Assembly: GCA_937907405.1 (NCBI GenBank)
Contig: CALCIC010000106.1
Span: 1 to 6,533, forward strand
Source of the DNA: an uncultured Isosphaeraceae bacterium
Lineage (GTDB): Bacteria > Planctomycetota > Planctomycetia > Isosphaerales > Isosphaeraceae
DNA: 6,533 nt
Direction: 5' to 3'
Below, piece after piece: positions 3,797 to 6,533 of the stretch. The translations under genes were made by a program, and so were the position numbers. Position 1 is the stretch's first letter. Each line of letters begins with the position of its first letter. The notes below the pieces were generated by a model. The model made no database searches and was not told the DNA's origin. It saw only the letters and a list, made by a program, of their open reading frames with translations.

Positions 3797-6533
3797 ATGA
3801 ATCAACGCATCATGGCCGTCGTCGGTCTGTTCCTGGTCCTGAACGTCGCCGCGGGGCCGTTGTCGCCGGGGGACGAAAAGGCGACGCTCCGGCTGGCCGA
3901 CCCGGACCTGACGATCGAGCTGGTCGCGTCGGAGCCTGACGTCGTCAGTCCGGTGGCCGCGGCCTGGGACGAAGACGGGCGGCTGTTCGTCGTAGAGATG
4001 ACCGATTATCCGGCCGGCCCCGGGTCGGGCAGGATTCGCCTGCTCGTCGACCAGGACGGCGACGGCCGCCATGAAAGGGTCTCGACGTTCGCCGACGGCC
4101 TGAACTTCCCCACCGGCGTCCTCCCCTGGAACGGCGGCGTGCTGGTGACCGCCGCCCCCGACGTCCTGTTCCTCAAGGACGCCGACGGCGACGGCGCGGC
4201 CGATGAGCGTCGGGTGGTGTTGACGGGTTTCGCCGAGGGCAACCAGCAGCTTCGGGTCAACGGCCTGACCTGGGGCGCCGACAACTGGGTTTACGCCGCC
4301 AACGGCCGGAGCGACGGCGCGGCCCGCCCCCCAGGCGCCCCCGACGCAAAGGCCGTTCCGCTCCGCCTTCACGACTTCCGATTCCGGCCCGAGACGGGGG
4401 AGGTCCAAATCGTCTCCGGGTTCAGCCAGTTCGGCCTGCCGCGCGACGATTGGGGGAGGCGGTTCCCGTCGTGGAACACGATCCCGATCCGCCACGCCGT
4501 GATCGAGCAGTCCGCCCTGAGCCGCAACCCGTACCTGGCCGACGCGTCGTCGGTCGCGTCGATCCTCGACCCCGCCGACGGCGGCCGGGTGTTCCCGATC
4601 AGCCCCGCGCAAACGACGTTCAACCGCGAGTCGACGGCCTATTTCAACGCGACCTGCGGCCCGACGATCCTCCGAGGCGACCTGCTCGGCGACGCCTACA
4701 AGGGGAACGCCTTCTTCTGCGAATCGCTTACGAACCTGGTCCAGCGGCGGGTTCTCGAACCCGTTGGAACGACGTTCCTCGCCCGGCGGGCGCGGGGAGA
4801 GGCCGACCGCGAGTTCCTCGCCTCGACCGACCCGTTCTTCCGCCCCGTCAACCTGACCACCGGGCCCGACGGCGCGCTCTACGTCGTCGACTTCTACCGC
4901 GAGATGGTCGAGCACCCCCAGTTCGTCCCCGAAAACCTTCGCGAATCGGTCGAATTCCGACGCTGGAACAACCGAGGCCGTCTCTGGCGGATCGCCCGCA
5001 AGGACGCGAGGCGGGATCGAGCCCCGAAGCTGAGCGACGCCCCGACGGCCGCCCTCGTCGCCGCGCTCGACGGCCCCAACGGCTGGCGTCGCGACACCGC
5101 GCAGCGGCTGATCGTCGAACGCCGGGACAAAGCGGCGATCCCCGCGCTGACCGCCCTGGCGCGGCGCGGAGCGACGGGGCTCGGGCGGGCGCACGCCCTC
5201 TGGACGCTCGACGGCCTGGGCGCGCTCGACGACGCCGAACTCGGCCGATCGCTCGTCCATGACCCGAACCCCGGCGTCCGCGAGGCCGCCGCCAAGCTGG
5301 CGATCAATAAGGCGACTAAAAAGGGGTCAGGTACCTTTTTAGTAAAAAAGGTACCTGACCCCTTTTTAGCTGACCCCGTTTTGGTCGCCGCCGACGACGT
5401 CGACGTCCGCGTTCGGTTTCAGGCGGCGGTCGCGCTGGGGGACCTGCCGGGGGACGGCCCCGCGGACGCCCTGGCCCGGATCGCCGCGCGCGACGCCGAC
5501 GACCCTTGGATTCGCCTGGCGGTCCTCAGCGGACTGGCCGAGAAGGCCGATGCGTTCTTGAATGCGCTGCTCGCGAACCATCCCGAATGGCTGGCCGCGG
5601 CGACCCCTGGCCAGGGGCGGTTGCTGGCGTCGACGGCCTTCGTCATCGGGGCCCGCAACGACGCCGACGCGATTCGGGGGCTTGTGGATCGGCTGGCGGC
5701 GCCGCCGGGGCCGGGTTCGATCGCCGGCCGGATCGCGCTGCTCGACGGGCTGGCGGACGGGCTTTCGCGGGTGGGGGGTTCGATCGACGCATTCCAGATC
5801 GCCGGCGGATTGCTCGACCGCGCGGCGGAGATCGTCGCCGATTCCGAGGCATCGCCGGCCGACCGGGCCGGGGCGCTCGGGGTGCTGGCGCGGAGCCGGC
5901 CCGAGGCGGCGGCGGCGGCGATCCCCGGCTTGCTCGCCGCTGGTCAGGCGGCCGCGTTGCAATCGGCGGCGGCCCGGGCTTTTGCGGCGGCGGGCTCGCC
6001 CGCGTCGGCCGCTCGGATTCTCGAATCCTGGGGAACGCTGCCGACCCACGTCCGCCGCGAGGTCCTTTCCGCCCTGACGACCTCGGCGGCGACGGCCGAC
6101 CGCCTGGTCTCGGCGATCGAGGACGACGAGATCGCCGTCGCCGAGCTCTCCCCGACCGACCGCGACGCGCTCCGGCTGACCTCCTCCCCCGCGCTTCGGG
6201 CTCGGGTCGAGGCGTTGCTCGCGAAATCGGCCCCGGCCGATCGCGGCGCGGTGGTCGCGCGGTTTCAACCGGCGCTGGATCTGAAGGGGGACGCCGGCCG
6301 CGGCGCCGAGCAGTTCGCCAGGAACTGCCTGACCTGCCATCAGCGCCAGGGACGAGGATTCAACGTCGGCCCGGACCTCTCGGGAGTCGCCGGCCGTCCC
6401 CCGGCGGCGCTGTTGAAGGACGTGCTGGACCCCAGCGCCACGGTGGCGCCGGGGTGCGCGACCTTCCTGGTCGTCACCAGGGCCGGCCGGACCCTTTCCG
6501 GCCTGCTCGTCGAGGAGACCGCGACCAGCCTGA
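3797..6533 (+). CDS. PVC-type dehydrogenase-like protein with HEAT repeats and C-terminal CxxCH haem domain (3' partial)
   Basis: 912 codons are present without a stop; the gene runs off the right edge, probably lacking some tens of residues. Residues 1-20 look like a Sec signal peptide (MNQR, then a hydrophobic core). Residues about 30-400 form a glucose/sorbosone-dehydrogenase-like beta-propeller of the Pirellula/Verrucomicrobium type. Two Asp-rich, Ca-binding-like DxDGDG motifs start at 85 and 128, and GFSQFGLPRDDWG, ATCGPTILRGD and TGPDGALYVVDFYREMVEHP are family landmarks. Residues about 410-800 are Ala/Leu-rich HEAT-like helices (for example DPNPGVREAAAKLA and DVDVRVRFQAAVALGDLP). From about 830 a cytochrome c-type domain begins, with C844-L-T-C847-H848 for covalent haem, then NVGPDLSGVAG and VLDPSATVAPG. 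The expected role is periplasmic oxidation, perhaps of a sugar or alcohol, with electrons passed through the haem; the substrate is unknown. Codons 507-525 derive from an AT-rich palindrome inserted in frame (5316-5369) between two HEAT-like helices. The gene is divergent from clpX. Confidence 0.92.
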   Translation, partial: MNQRIMAVVGLFLVLNVAAGPLSPGDEKATLRLADPDLTIELVASEPDVVSPVAAAWDEDGRLFVVEMTDYPAGPGSGRIRLLVDQDGDGRHERVSTFADGLNFPTGVLPWNGGVLVTAAPDVLFLKDADGDGAADERRVVLTGFAEGNQQLRVNGLTWGADNWVYAANGRSDGAARPPGAPDAKAVPLRLHDFRFRPETGEVQIVSGFSQFGLPRDDWGRRFPSWNTIPIRHAVIEQSALSRNPYLADASSVASILDPADGGRVFPISPAQTTFNRESTAYFNATCGPTILRGDLLGDAYKGNAFFCESLTNLVQRRVLEPVGTTFLARRARGEADREFLASTDPFFRPVNLTTGPDGALYVVDFYREMVEHPQFVPENLRESVEFRRWNNRGRLWRIARKDARRDRAPKLSDAPTAALVAALDGPNGWRRDTAQRLIVERRDKAAIPALTALARRGATGLGRAHALWTLDGLGALDDAELGRSLVHDPNPGVREAAAKLAINKATKKGSGTFLVKKVPDPFLADPVLVAADDVDVRVRFQAAVALGDLPGDGPADALARIAARDADDPWIRLAVLSGLAEKADAFLNALLANHPEWLAAATPGQGRLLASTAFVIGARNDADAIRGLVDRLAAPPGPGSIAGRIALLDGLADGLSRVGGSIDAFQIAGGLLDRAAEIVADSEASPADRAGALGVLARSRPEAAAAAIPGLLAAGQAAALQSAAARAFAAAGSPASAARILESWGTLPTHVRREVLSALTTSAATADRLVSAIEDDEIAVAELSPTDRDALRLTSSPALRARVEALLAKSAPADRGAVVARFQPALDLKGDAGRGAEQFARNCLTCHQRQGRGFNVGPDLSGVAGRPPAALLKDVLDPSATVAPGCATFLVVTRAGRTLSGLLVEETATSL
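5316..5369. repeat. 54-base perfect palindrome (REP/MITE-like) inserted in frame in the haem dehydrogenase gene
   Basis: The left arm (5316-5340) and right arm (5345-5369) are perfect 25-base reverse complements, separated by the loop AGTA (5341-5344). Each arm contains GGGGTCAGGTACC or its complement flanked by A5 and T5 tracts. By my count 21 of 54 bases are G or C, far below the surrounding gene, and it uses TTA leucine codons twice. The length is exactly 18 codons and the reading frame has no stop. It encodes roughly KKGSGTFLVKKVPDPFL, which does not resemble HEAT helices. Similar GGTCAGGTACC palindromes occur, from memory, as dispersed elements beside IS200-like REP-associated tyrosine transposases (RAYT) in several phyla. 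No transposase is in this window, so the link is inferred. As RNA it could form a 25-bp stem ending in T5, which also resembles an intrinsic terminator. Confidence 0.85.

Noticed and set aside
3779..5260. Long - strand open frame (493 codons) antisense to the haem dehydrogenase
   Set aside because: Same reason: it is a compositional shadow of a gene whose domains and CxxCH motif are clear on the + strand.
5316..5369. CRISPR repeat or attachment site reading of the palindrome
   Set aside because: There is a single palindrome with no regularly spaced copies, spacers, integrase or flanking duplication in the window.
5366..6340. - strand open frame (324 codons) opposite the HEAT/haem part of the dehydrogenase
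   Set aside because: Its sequence is Arg/Gly/Pro-rich without domain features, and the + strand frame is convincing throughout.

Overview
The window is strongly GC-rich, with codon third positions mostly G or C. It carries four recognisable genes plus one short AT-rich palindrome. The best taxonomic reading is a planctomycete, probably of the Isosphaeraceae type. This rests on the large dehydrogenase/HEAT/CxxCH-haem protein, a family typical of Planctomycetes and Verrucomicrobia, on the planctomycete-style YncE/phosphatase C-terminus, and on a Tat-exported amidase. The assignment is inferred from family content, not from a marker phylogeny.

Layout from left to right. (i) Positions 1-386, + strand: the C-terminal end of a phosphoesterase of the alkaline-phosphatase superfamily, ending in an oligo-aspartate tail. 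(ii) Positions 387-479: a short convergent intergenic stretch holding a strong nested hairpin, probably a shared terminator. (iii) Positions 480-2201, - strand: a Tat-signal amidase of the amidase-signature family. (iv) Positions 2219-3502, - strand: clpX, the zinc-binding AAA+ unfoldase of the ClpXP protease. It lies directly upstream of the amidase with a 17-base gap and is probably co-transcribed with it. (v) Positions 3503-3796: a divergent control region of 294 bases. (vi) Positions 3797 to the window end, + strand: a secreted dehydrogenase-like protein with a signal peptide, a beta-propeller, HEAT-like helices and a C-terminal cytochrome c-type CxxCH domain. It is cut by the window edge.

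The genes do not form one obvious pathway. ClpX is cytosolic housekeeping proteolysis, whereas the phosphoesterase, the amidase and the haem dehydrogenase are all predicted or likely to be exported. No mobile gene, CRISPR array, phage gene, rRNA or tRNA is visible, and I do not see an undescribed multi-gene system.

The most unusual object is a perfect 54-base inverted repeat at 5316-5369: two 25-base arms and a 4-base loop, AT-rich in a GC-rich gene. It sits inside the open reading frame of the haem dehydrogenase. It is exactly 18 codons long, contains no in-frame stop, and adds a foreign linker between two HEAT-like helices. It resembles the REP/palindromic elements associated with IS200-like (RAYT) transposases. 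It also creates an A AAA AAG slippery heptamer in the correct phase, followed closely by a -1-frame TGA.
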